Shown here one piece after another: positions 18,937 to 28,200 of a DNA stretch of 50,244 nt. Origin of the DNA: an uncultured Burkholderiales bacterium (GTDB taxonomy: Bacteria; Pseudomonadota; Gammaproteobacteria; Burkholderiales; Burkholderiaceae_C); NCBI GenBank assembly GCA_903894995.1, contig CAITSG010000518.1:1-50244 (forward strand). Reading direction: 5' to 3'. Position numbers and translations under genes: made by a program. How positions within the stretch are numbered: the first letter of the stretch is position 1; each line of letters opens with the position of its first letter. The notes beneath the pieces are model-generated. The model searched no databases, was not told where the DNA came from, and saw only the letters and a list, made by a program, of their open reading frames with translations.

Positions 18937-20016
18937 TTATCTGCGATTGATTCGAGTCGATTCACGAACAACCAACTCAGCGGCAACTAGCCTTGATGGC
19001 GGATTTTTTTTGTTCAAAATATCAATCATGGCTTTAGCGGCCGATGCACCAATTTCGTAAACAGACTGACGAACAGATGTCAAAGGTGGCAAGGTGAATG
19101 CTGAATGTGGGAGATCGTCAAAGCCGATCAATGAAATGTCTTCTGGCACCCTTAAGCCTGACCTGTGCAATGCGAGGCGAGCGCCATAAGCCATTTGATC
19201 ATTGGCCGCCAGCACAGCTGTGAATTGCAAACGTGAATTCAGCAAGCTATTCATCGCACGGAACCCTCCAGCCTCTTGGTAATCACTGCACACGATCAAT
19301 TCTTCGTCCAATGACATTCCTTTCTTCAAAATCTCGCTTTTGAAGCCTTGCAAGCGTTCCTTTGCATCCGGGTGATCCAGCGGTCCAGAAATGAAAGCCA
19401 CACGATTGTGGCCCAGAGCATGCAGGTGGCGAACCGCCAGACTTGCACCCTCAGTATTGTCAAAGTCAATACTGAACAAACCTTTTGCACTTAAACGCCT
19501 GCCCGTGACCACCACAGGAATGTTGGCAGCCATCTCGATTAAGGTTTCATCTGCCAATTTGCCTGTCAAAACAATGATGCCATCGACCTTACGCTCTTGA
19601 AGCATGAACAACCTGTTTTGCTCCTCAGCCTCGTTCCAGTGACCACTCACAAACAAGGGGACGTAATTGGCCTTTTGTAATTCATCTTCAATACCACGCA
19701 AGGCTTCGCCGTAGTAAGGGCTGTCAATGAACTGCGTTAACACACCTATGCTCATGGTTCGCCCACCAGCTAAACTCCTTGCGGCTGGGTCAGGACGAAA
19801 ATCCAATGCTTCGATCACGGCCTTGACCAATGCCTTTTTATCTTCGCTCACCTGTGCAGTGCCGTTCAGAATTCGCGAGACTGTGCTGGGGGAAACACCT
19901 GCCTGCTCGGCCACCATCGTCAGCGTTGCCCTTTTTTTTATGGGGACGACCTCCAAGGGATGAATTTGAATGTTTTGGGACTGACTGGGGTTGCGCATAT
20001 GAACTTTGATAAACAC
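18937..20016 (-). CDS. LacI-family transcriptional regulator
   Basis: N-terminal HTH TLTMVAEQAGVSPSTVSRILNGTAQVSEDKKALV plus periplasmic-binding-like sensor domain; GTG at 20016 or ATG at 19998. Confidence 0.92.
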   Translation of the reverse strand: MFIKVHMRNPSQSQNIQIHPLEVVPIKKRATLTMVAEQAGVSPSTVSRILNGTAQVSEDKKALVKAVIEALDFRPDPAARSLAGGRTMSIGVLTQFIDSPYYGEALRGIEDELQKANYVPLFVSGHWNEAEEQNRLFMLQERKVDGIIVLTGKLADETLIEMAANIPVVVTGRRLSAKGLFSIDFDNTEGASLAVRHLHALGHNRVAFISGPLDHPDAKERLQGFKSEILKKGMSLDEELIVCSDYQEAGGFRAMNSLLNSRLQFTAVLAANDQMAYGARLALHRSGLRVPEDISLIGFDDLPHSAFTLPPLTSVRQSVYEIGASAAKAMIDILNKKNPPSRLVAAELVVRESTRINRR

Positions 20017-20039
20017 CTAATCGATTGCATTATCAACGA

Positions 20040-20939
20040 CTACGGAGCTTGCCAAACTTTGACGTAATCTACCTTCAAGGTCATTGATGGTATGTCAGGC
20101 GGGTTCACATCACCGCCTAAATTTCCCCCGACAGCAACATTCAAAATCAGGTGAGCGGGTTGATCAAATGGCCAGTCAGCCTGACCTGCGCCGACCGGTT
20201 TTTTATAAGAAAAAGTCGGCACACCATCAACTCCAATCAGTATTTCTTGAGCCGACCAGTGCATTTGGAAGTTGTGATAACTGGAACACATCCCCGATAC
20301 GTTTGCTTTTTGATACCGCGAATTTGCACCAAAATTATTGGCTGTGTGCACACCTGACTGGACCTGGTTGATGTCGTTCGCAAAGTAACGACCAAACCAT
20401 TCCATGATGTCAATTTCACCACGCGCTGGCCATTCACCATTTTGGCCCATCATCCAAACGGCAGGCCATGCACCACCTACACAAGGAACTTTGGCACGAA
20501 TTTCATAAAAACCGTAGGGTGTACCGTTCAAGGCACTGTAATAGCTTGCTGTGTCGGTTTTTATTCGCGCTGAGGTCGCCAAAAGTGTGGGGTTTCGCGT
20601 GGGCGAATTTTCAGGAACGCCTGCAATAGGCTGTATCGTGAGTTCACCATTGCTGACAAAGACGTTGGCGCTGTCTCGGGTGTACAGCTGTCTTTCGCTG
20701 TTTCCCCAAACACTACCACCCAACAAGGGCGCACCTTCATCGTAGGTCCACGCAATGCCCGGTGAGCCTGAGGTCGTGAATTCATCAAACCATTTCAATG
20801 TGTAGTTGGCTGGACGAATCAATGACAAGGTGTTTGGTACGTTCGCGGTAACATCAGAACCGCCGCCCCCGCAAGAACACAGCATGGCTAGGGCTGCACA
20901 AATTCCGGTGGTGCGCATAGTTTTAGAAGGTGTAAACAA
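20040..20939 (-). CDS. GH16 endo-beta-1,3-glucanase (laminarinase-like) lipoprotein
   Basis: Lipobox-like LAMLCSCGGGG; catalytic motif GEIDIMEW; C-terminal LKVDYVKVWQ. Confidence 0.92.
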   Translation of the reverse strand: MFTPSKTMRTTGICAALAMLCSCGGGGSDVTANVPNTLSLIRPANYTLKWFDEFTTSGSPGIAWTYDEGAPLLGGSVWGNSERQLYTRDSANVFVSNGELTIQPIAGVPENSPTRNPTLLATSARIKTDTASYYSALNGTPYGFYEIRAKVPCVGGAWPAVWMMGQNGEWPARGEIDIMEWFGRYFANDINQVQSGVHTANNFGANSRYQKANVSGMCSSYHNFQMHWSAQEILIGVDGVPTFSYKKPVGAGQADWPFDQPAHLILNVAVGGNLGGDVNPPDIPSMTLKVDYVKVWQAP

Positions 20940-22254
20940 GTCCCGCTCCCATCCAATTGCCAGACTTGGCTACCCGCGAATCCACACCTGTGAATGCTGC
21001 ATGACCTGGCATGCTCATTGGTGCCAAGCCTTTTTTGCCATAGTTGACCAAGCCAGCAAAACCGTAGACTGAAAACCCGGGTTGAATCTCATAGCCAAGA
21101 CCAAAGGTGTTGAGCAACAGGGTGTTGGATTGGCCTCTATCTGTTGGATTTTTGGTGTTGGCCTTGCCCAAGTAAACCATGCCTGTATTGATATTCCATT
21201 TCGGAGCAAACCTGTAAACAGCACCTAAGCTGATGTCAGTTGAACTTGCACTGTAGGCTTTGTTCGTGGCTGCATCAACGCCATCGACGTTGAACATGTC
21301 GTTCCAAAGCGCATTGGGTGCTACGAACCCTGTGACAACGGCTTTCGTGCCACTCCATCGGTTGTATCGGACACCGCCATACAGGTCTGTCTTGGCATTG
21401 AGTTGGTAACGAGCCATCAACATCACAATTGATTGATGATTGCCATCTACCAACAATGGCTTAGTGTCTTGTCCTATAAATGGCTGTTGGGTTGTTGTGG
21501 CCACAAATGGTGCGTGACCCCATGAAAGGGCTTGTCCATTTTTGGCTGATTGGGCAACGGCATCCAATACCAATGGCCCTTTCACATATTTTGCGTACAG
21601 CTCATAAAACTCAGGCTTGTTGACTTGCCACTTTGAATCACCTGCGTCGTAAGTGGCCTCCAAATGAAGATCACCATTGGCCACGTCCATCAAGGGTAAA
21701 CCAAGGCGTATTGCGCGCTGTAGCAAACCATAACCAGCGCCGCTTGAAGCCCATGAATCAGCAATACCGACGTTGGTTCCGTAGGGGTAGTCCGCCAAAC
21801 TCCAGCTGCGGGTTGGAAATGCGCCAATTTGGACACTGCCGTAATTCTCATGAAGCAATGTTCCGTTTTGCTCGTACCAAATGCCTGGAATGTCTTCTTT
21901 GCCATCTCGCCAGCGTTGACTGAACAAGCCCTTAACTTTGAAACCATGGCCTAAATCAAATTCTTTGGTGCCCAAATATGGTTGGAACAATGTGACATTG
22001 CCCTCTTTGGTACCAAATGGCTTGCCGGGAGCCAAAGCATCCGCCCAGGGCCGGTGCCGCGATTCACCGGCGTTCAATTGGCAATCCGCACACTGGTTGC
22101 TGGCTCTTGAAACCTCTGCTTTGGCAAAGCCCGTCAAAGTGAACGGGCCAAAGTCAACGGCCATGGCATTTGTAGACAAAGTCATGCTCAAACCCAAGGC
22201 ACTGAACACCAATGAAAAACTCAAGGGAGAGTAGGGGGCGGATTTTGCGTTCAT
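20923..22254 (-). CDS. Outer membrane porin-like beta-barrel protein (putative beta-glucan/oligosaccharide porin)
   Basis: 443 aa, signal peptide, alternating beta-strand pattern, C-terminal aromatic GLVYTF; located between GH16 and GH81. Confidence 0.7.
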   Translation of the reverse strand: MNAKSAPYSPLSFSLVFSALGLSMTLSTNAMAVDFGPFTLTGFAKAEVSRASNQCADCQLNAGESRHRPWADALAPGKPFGTKEGNVTLFQPYLGTKEFDLGHGFKVKGLFSQRWRDGKEDIPGIWYEQNGTLLHENYGSVQIGAFPTRSWSLADYPYGTNVGIADSWASSGAGYGLLQRAIRLGLPLMDVANGDLHLEATYDAGDSKWQVNKPEFYELYAKYVKGPLVLDAVAQSAKNGQALSWGHAPFVATTTQQPFIGQDTKPLLVDGNHQSIVMLMARYQLNAKTDLYGGVRYNRWSGTKAVVTGFVAPNALWNDMFNVDGVDAATNKAYSASSTDISLGAVYRFAPKWNINTGMVYLGKANTKNPTDRGQSNTLLLNTFGLGYEIQPGFSVYGFAGLVNYGKKGLAPMSMPGHAAFTGVDSRVAKSGNWMGAGLVYTF

Positions 22255-22267
22255 TTTTGATTCCTTT

Positions 22268-22281
22268 TGAAAGCGCTTTCA
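22268..22281. promoter_or_regulatory. LacI-type operator TGAAAGCGCTTTCA (porin side)
   Basis: Perfect 14-bp palindrome with central CG; 13 nt upstream of porin start codon. Confidence 0.8.
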
Positions 22282-22385
22282 TTAGCTTATCTATCGAAAG
22301 TCACGGTGTCAAATTTTTTTGTTCGGGGTAAACCCTTGAGGTGTGATTTATTTTCGATAAATTAATGGAAAACCCCTAATTGCCT

Positions 22386-22399
22386 TGAAAGCGCTTTCA
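22386..22399. promoter_or_regulatory. LacI-type operator TGAAAGCGCTTTCA (GH81 side)
   Basis: Identical palindrome upstream of the GH81 gene. Confidence 0.8.
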
Positions 22400-22437
22400 T
22401 TAAGATGGCTGATAACTCATCATTTGAATCAATAGAA

Positions 22438-24720
22438 ATGACGAAAATCATCAAACACTTGTGCTTGGTCGCATCAGGCTTGCTGGTCTGCAGCGCGAGC
22501 ATGGCTCAATCCACAATGCCTTTTGGCGCGGGTCAAGTGTTGCTTGCGCCTCGTACAGCTGACAACGCTGCGCCCAAAACGATCGGGCTGGACGACTCGA
22601 TGAAAGGCCAAGCTGTGCCCACCAACCAGTGGTACTCGAGCCTTATATTCAGTCCCAAAGCTGAAGTGCTTTTTGCACAACCCTACACCGTACGTGCTGC
22701 GGCAACTGGCTTTGAGTTGGCATTGCCCAAGCGGCAAGTCATTTCAACTGAACGCAAAGACACCGAGATCCATTACCCCCACCGTGCGCCGCTGGTTATA
22801 ACACCTCTAGATTTCAAGGCCTCTCAGGGCAAGTTGGCTAAAGCCAGTGATTGGGCCATTGAGATCAGTATGGGTGTTGGATCTGATCGCTTTGACTTCA
22901 CTGTGGCTCACGGTAGTCCTTACGTATATGGCCGCATCAGCCGTGGCTCCGTATCCTTTCAAACCTCAGCAGCAGCGCAACGTACCCAGCTGAGCTCGGA
23001 CCAGCGCATTCTCACTTTGCTCAGCGAAGGTCAAACTTATGCCATTTTTGGACCAAGTGGTGTGCGATGGGAGCAGTTGGGTCAACAGTGGGTGGCCCAC
23101 TTGCCTATTGACAAAGGCTATTTCTCAGCTGCTGTGCTGCCCGACAATTCGCCAGAGACTCTCGCGATATTTATCCGCCATGCACATGCTCACATCACCC
23201 AAACCCAAGTGTCATGGCATTACACCGAAACCAACAATTTACTGCGGACAGATTACAGCGTCACCACACAAGCCATGGAAGGCACCGAGACGCAGACGTT
23301 GCTGGGCCTTTACCCACATCACTGGCACCAAAACCAATCTGTTAACGGAAAACTTAAGGGTCAATACGAGACAATTCGCGGTGCCATCCGCTTGTTGCCC
23401 GCTAACCAGTTTTCCACCGAGCTGACCTATCGCGGTTTTGTTCCTTTTTGGCCAGGCCTCAAAGATCATCCACGCAACGACGAGCTCAAGGCCGTCTTGA
23501 AAGCAGACGTCAGCAACGCCCGGCGCAACATGCTTCAGATTGGCAATGGCCCCTATTGGCAGGGCAAAGGGCTGCAACGAATCAGCAAAGTCCTGGATGT
23601 AGCCGAACAACAAGGCGATACCGAAGCTGCCAAGCGCTTACAGAACTTGCTCAAGGGCCGCATTGAGCAATGGTTCTCGGGCAAGGACAGGCAAACCTAC
23701 TTCCATTTGGACAAAACATTGGGCACGGTGCTGGCCTATCCCGAGGAGTATTTCGCGGTCGAACAAATGAACGACCACCACTTTCACTACGGCTACTGGA
23801 TCCGCACCATGGCCGACTTGGCGCTGCGCGATCCCGAGTGGGCCTCAGATACCCAATGGGGCGCAATGACCAACTTGCTCATTCAAGACATTGCAACGGC
23901 GGAACGGGGTAAAAAAGACTTTCCTTTCCTGCGCACATTCGATATTTACGAAGGGCACTCTTGGGCATCTGGCAATGGCATAGGCGAATGGGGCAATAAC
24001 CAAGAGTCGTCCTCGGAAGCCATTAATGCATGGTCTGCATTGATTTTGTGGGCTGAAATTCGAGGCGACAAAGCGCTGCGAGATTTGGGAATCTACCTGT
24101 ACACCACCGAAATTGAAGCCATACGCCACTACTGGTTTGATGTGCACAACCTGGTTTTTGCACCCGAATACATGAACAAAGAGGTCAGCATGCTGTTTGG
24201 TGGGGCTTACAAACACAACACCTGGTGGACAGACGAGCCCCGCCAGATCAAAGGCATCAACTTGCTGCCGATCTCGACATCTTCCACATACCTTGGCCTC
24301 GACCCAGCACACACCAAGCGCAGCCTAGCGACTTTGCCGGAAGACACACGCATTTACGAGTCCCGGGGTAAACGCGCCAACCCCACCGACATGTGGCAAG
24401 ACCTGTTTGCCAAGTACATGGCCCTGACCGACCCCAAAGCCGCCTTGGCCATGTGGGACCGCTGGGGCGCTGTGGAACTGGGCGATACCCGCACCCATGC
24501 ACTGCACTTCATGTTGAGTCTGGAAAAAATGGGCGTGCCTGATTTCAGCGTCAGCGCCAACCACGCTTTGTATTCGGTCTTCAAACGCTCAGATGGCCTG
24601 AGGACCTACCTGGCCTACAACGCTGGCTCGCAAGCCAAGACCGTGACCTTCAGTGATGGGCAAGTGCTGCAAGTGCCACCCCGAAGCCTGACGCAGGCCA
24701 GTAAAAAAGTTTCCCCCTGA
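22438..24720 (+). CDS. GH81 endo-beta-1,3-glucanase
   Basis: YEGHSWASGNGIGEWGNNQESSSEAINAWSALILW matches the GH81 catalytic region; signal peptide MTKIIKHLCLVASGLLVCSASMAQ gives preferred start 22438 (ORF track starts 22405). Confidence 0.9.
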   Translation: MTKIIKHLCLVASGLLVCSASMAQSTMPFGAGQVLLAPRTADNAAPKTIGLDDSMKGQAVPTNQWYSSLIFSPKAEVLFAQPYTVRAAATGFELALPKRQVISTERKDTEIHYPHRAPLVITPLDFKASQGKLAKASDWAIEISMGVGSDRFDFTVAHGSPYVYGRISRGSVSFQTSAAAQRTQLSSDQRILTLLSEGQTYAIFGPSGVRWEQLGQQWVAHLPIDKGYFSAAVLPDNSPETLAIFIRHAHAHITQTQVSWHYTETNNLLRTDYSVTTQAMEGTETQTLLGLYPHHWHQNQSVNGKLKGQYETIRGAIRLLPANQFSTELTYRGFVPFWPGLKDHPRNDELKAVLKADVSNARRNMLQIGNGPYWQGKGLQRISKVLDVAEQQGDTEAAKRLQNLLKGRIEQWFSGKDRQTYFHLDKTLGTVLAYPEEYFAVEQMNDHHFHYGYWIRTMADLALRDPEWASDTQWGAMTNLLIQDIATAERGKKDFPFLRTFDIYEGHSWASGNGIGEWGNNQESSSEAINAWSALILWAEIRGDKALRDLGIYLYTTEIEAIRHYWFDVHNLVFAPEYMNKEVSMLFGGAYKHNTWWTDEPRQIKGINLLPISTSSTYLGLDPAHTKRSLATLPEDTRIYESRGKRANPTDMWQDLFAKYMALTDPKAALAMWDRWGAVELGDTRTHALHFMLSLEKMGVPDFSVSANHALYSVFKRSDGLRTYLAYNAGSQAKTVTFSDGQVLQVPPRSLTQASKKVSP

Positions 24721-24760
24721 GCCCCTTTTTCAACCCCCAGCGCAATCTATTCATCAAAAA

Positions 24761-24774
24761 TGAAAGCGCTTTCA
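24761..24774. promoter_or_regulatory. LacI-type operator TGAAAGCGCTTTCA (lipoprotein gene)
   Basis: Identical palindrome just upstream of SD sequence AAAGGAGA and ATG at 24797. Confidence 0.8.
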
Positions 24775-24796
24775 CTTAAACCTAAAGGAGACCTTC

Positions 24797-26119
24797 ATGC
24801 GATCATTCCCCACCAAAATTTCCGCTTGCGCCATCGCAGCAGCCGCATTGCTTTCAGCGTGCGGCGGGGGTGGCACCACACCAGGCGCAAACAACAACTC
24901 AGCGGTAAGCGGCAGCACAGGTGCATGCACGGCAGCACCTTGCATAAACTTTGCAGAGACAACTTTGGGTATGGTCGACTTTGGCACTTTGGGCATTGCA
25001 GTCGCAAATGATCCAGCAGATGCCACCAACAAGGTCGCGAAGTTGACAAAAACCACTGGTTCCGAGACATGGGCTGGTGTAACTGTTCACCTCGGCGGAG
25101 CAGGCAACTCCGTGACTCGCATAGACCCCGCTCTGGGTATCACCTTGCGTGTTTATTCTCCTGCAGTGGGTAAAACCATCATGGTGAAAATTGAAGATGC
25201 ATCCAATGACACTCTGAATGTTGAAGCAAACGCTACCAGCACCAAGGCGGGCGAATGGGAAACCCTGACGTTCACCTATGCATCAGCAAACCCTGCAATC
25301 ACATACAACAAGGTCAGCGTCTTCCCTGGTTTTAATACGAAATTAAACGAGGTCTATTACATCGACGAATTGAAGTACACAGCTAAGGCCGCAGATGTTG
25401 TGACACCCCCAACACCCGGCGGAACAGTATTGACCTTATCTTCTGGATTTACCAGCGCTGTACTCACTGCAGAGGGCGGGGCCATCAATTCAGCAGGTGG
25501 CAGCAACTTGGACGGTTTTAGTTGCAATGGCAACGTTGCGTCGTGCGGCACTTTTGCAGGTGGGGCAGGGGTTGACAGCTTTATGGGCTTTTACTATCAA
25601 ACACCTAGCGCTGCTTCTGCTCTTTACAGCCAAATTGAAGTATTTGCACCCAACATCACTGCTTTGAGTACAACTGCCGATACAGACGGGGTCACCGTCA
25701 CCAACCAAACAAAAGTCAACTTCACCTTCAACCAAAACCCCGAATGGTTCAGCGGTGCCAACAATAAATTTGGCGTTGTCATCACGTTGGGTAAACGTTA
25801 TGCCGTAGGAGCGGGTTGCCATATTGAGCTTCATGGGGTGAAAACACCGACCTCGGTGGATGCCACAGCCTATACGATGAACCTTCGTGATGACTTCCGC
25901 GTTGCGCAGGACTGCGGTACGGGCATTGCACAAACCGATGTTGCTGCAGCTTTGTCGGCATCACCTGTTATCAGCAGCGTTAAGTTCCTTGGGGCTGGTG
26001 GTGGTGCGGCAATCATTGGCCGTAACAGCGTGTCCAGCGGTGCTAACTTGACAACCGCAACAGGCGGTGGTGTTTATCCCACAACCGTTGTTCTCAAAGG
26101 TGGCATCACCATTGATTGA
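24797..26119 (+). CDS. Secreted lipoprotein with carbohydrate-binding-like beta-sandwich region and unknown C-terminal domain
   Basis: Lipobox LLSACGGGG; N-terminal half ends in YYIDELKYT typical of CBM-like jelly rolls; C-terminal half unrecognised. Confidence 0.75.
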   Translation: MRSFPTKISACAIAAAALLSACGGGGTTPGANNNSAVSGSTGACTAAPCINFAETTLGMVDFGTLGIAVANDPADATNKVAKLTKTTGSETWAGVTVHLGGAGNSVTRIDPALGITLRVYSPAVGKTIMVKIEDASNDTLNVEANATSTKAGEWETLTFTYASANPAITYNKVSVFPGFNTKLNEVYYIDELKYTAKAADVVTPPTPGGTVLTLSSGFTSAVLTAEGGAINSAGGSNLDGFSCNGNVASCGTFAGGAGVDSFMGFYYQTPSAASALYSQIEVFAPNITALSTTADTDGVTVTNQTKVNFTFNQNPEWFSGANNKFGVVITLGKRYAVGAGCHIELHGVKTPTSVDATAYTMNLRDDFRVAQDCGTGIAQTDVAAALSASPVISSVKFLGAGGGAAIIGRNSVSSGANLTTATGGGVYPTTVVLKGGITID

Positions 26120-26173
26120 TTTTTATTGATGGATAAACTGGGCTGATGACTGCCCCGTTTGTTTCACCGTTAG

Positions 26174-26210
26174 AAACCGCAATTGCCAATTGGACATTGC
26201 GGTTTTTTTA
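26174..26210 (+). terminator. Rho-independent terminator
   Basis: AAACCGCAAT...ATTGCGGTTT stem followed by a run of T residues, downstream of the lipoprotein gene. Confidence 0.8.
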
Positions 26211-27106
26211 GTTTTTGCGATACACCCGAACGTAATCCACCTTCATGGTCGCAGGCAAATTGGCGTTCGCCACTGGACCACCCAACACACCGCCAACGGC
26301 CACATTGAGCAACAGATATTGGTCTCGGTCAAAGAGCCATTGGGCTCAGTTGCGATTGCGTGGGTTGTTGTAGGTGAAGGAGTACACGCCGTTCACACAC
26401 ACGACCACCTTGTCCGCGTCCCTGGTCATTTGGTAAGTGTTGAAGTCGGTGCAGGTTGTGGGCTAAGGGGTGGTTTGTCCTATACTGCCGCCGCCGCCGT
26501 TGTTAGCCGCTGTGTGCACGGTGCCCAACACTTGCTGTTTGTCTGTGATCGAAAAAACCTTTTGTTCCATGATCTCGATCTCACCGTCGGCGGGCCATGC
26601 GCCTCCGGTGCCCAGCATCCAGATGGCGGGCCAAGTGCCATGGTGCAGGGCAGTTTGGACCGCATTTCAAAACAGCCACAGGTCCAACTGGCTTTGCCGC
26701 GTGTCATCAGGCGGGCCGAGCTGAAGTTTTGATTGCCGTAATCCGTAGCACTGGTCAGGCGCTCTTGGCGGGCGGTGATGAGCAGTTTGCCGTCAACCAC
26801 GCGGTAGTTTTCAAGCCTTTTGCGCTGTAGTACTGCAATTCCTCGTTCCACCAACCACGTTGGTTGTATTCGGTACCATAAACCCATTTGCTGCTGTTGG
26901 GCAGGCCAGGCGTGTTGAACTCGTCTTGTCACACGAAGGTCCAGCCGTACAAAGCTATGCTGGTGTTGCCCGTGTCGGGTTTGGATGGGCTGTTTGGGGT
27001 GTTGGTGGTGGTCTCCAAATCACCGCCACACGCTGCAAGCGTCAACAGCAGCACTCCAAAAAAATAGCGTTTGGCGGCTGTACTTCACCAATGAAATGCA
27101 TTTCAT
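26208..27106 (-). pseudogene. Degenerate second GH16 laminarinase-like lipoprotein gene
   Basis: Minus strand in mixed frames: VLLLTLAACGGDLETTT, TFV*QDEFNTPGLPNSSKWVYGTEYNQRGWWNEELQYYSA, NYRVVDGKLLITARQERLTSATDYGNQNFSSARLMTRGKASW, TWPAIWMLGTGGAWPADGEIEIMEQKVFSITDKQ, MKVDYVRVYRKN-stop; at least three frame changes and one in-frame TGA. Confidence 0.9.
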
Positions 27107-28200
27107 GTCGGTATCAGTCGCCTGTTTTGGGCGTCGAAAAGATGCACCTGCGTGGGGTCTACATGCAGGCCAACGGATTCGCCCATGCGGTGGCTGATTT
27201 GCTGTTGTGTCAACTTGACCGTGATCAGCTCAGAGTGCCATGGCAGCCTCACATAGACGATGGATGAATCGCCCAATTGTTCGGCGAACTCGATCACGCC
27301 TTGCAGCCCCATCCAGGGCTCGCACACACGAATAGCCTCTGGACGAACACCCAATAAGACACCAGACAAGGCTTGCGTGATGTTCAAACCCGCATCGCTG
27401 CAGGCCATGCTGGTTTTGCTGTCAAATTGGATGCGGCTGAGGGGTGCATCCACGGTGTAGCGCAAGAGGTTGATTTTGGGAGAGCCCAAGAACTGCGCCA
27501 CAAAGGTATTGACCGGCTTGCGGTACAAATCCATCGGCGCACCCACCTGCTCAATCTGCCCTTGGTTGAACACCGCAATGCGGTTGCCCAACGTCATGGC
27601 CTCGGTCTGGTCATGCGTGACGTAGATCATGGTGGTTTTCAGATCGGCGTGCAGCTTGGCCAGTTCAATGCGCATTTGCACGCGCAATGAGGCGTCCAGG
27701 TTGGACAAAGGCTCGTCAAACAAAAACACTTTCGGACGGCGCACGATGGCACGGCCAATGGCCACGCGTTGTCGTTGGCCGCCCGACAATTGTTTGGGGT
27801 AACGCTTGAGCAAAGCGGTCAGCTGCAAGCGCTCTGCCGTGTCTTGAACGAGCTTGGCGGTTTGGGTTTTGGAGGTGCCTGACATGCGCAGGCCAAAGCC
27901 CATGTTTTCTTCCACGGTCATGTGCGGGTAAAGCGCATAACTTTGAAAGACCATCGCAGCGCCACGTTCAGAGGGGCCTTTGGTGCTGACATCTGCACCA
28001 CCGATGTGGATGCTGCCGCCGGTCATGGTTTCAAGTCCGGCAATCATGCGCAGCATGGTGGATTTGCCGCAGCCAGATGGGCCTACAAACACCATGAATT
28101 CTCCATCCTGGACATGCAAATCTAGGCCCGGAATGACCACGGTTTCACCAAAGTGTTTGGTGACGCCTTTGAGTTCGATCGATGCCAATTTATTTACCAA
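27103..28200 (-). CDS. Sugar ABC transporter ATP-binding protein, UgpC/MalK/MsmK-like
   Basis: 365 aa; GPSGCGKST, LSGGQRQRVAIGRAI, LFDEPLSNLD, C-terminal TOBE region. Confidence 0.92.
   Translation of the reverse strand: MVNKLASIELKGVTKHFGETVVIPGLDLHVQDGEFMVFVGPSGCGKSTMLRMIAGLETMTGGSIHIGGADVSTKGPSERGAAMVFQSYALYPHMTVEENMGFGLRMSGTSKTQTAKLVQDTAERLQLTALLKRYPKQLSGGQRQRVAIGRAIVRRPKVFLFDEPLSNLDASLRVQMRIELAKLHADLKTTMIYVTHDQTEAMTLGNRIAVFNQGQIEQVGAPMDLYRKPVNTFVAQFLGSPKINLLRYTVDAPLSRIQFDSKTSMACSDAGLNITQALSGVLLGVRPEAIRVCEPWMGLQGVIEFAEQLGDSSIVYVRLPWHSELITVKLTQQQISHRMGESVGLHVDPTQVHLFDAQNRRLIPT

Noticed and set aside
26190-26732. 180-aa plus-strand ORF at 26190
   Set aside because: Antisense of the GH16 pseudogene; the minus-strand GH16 similarity explains the region.
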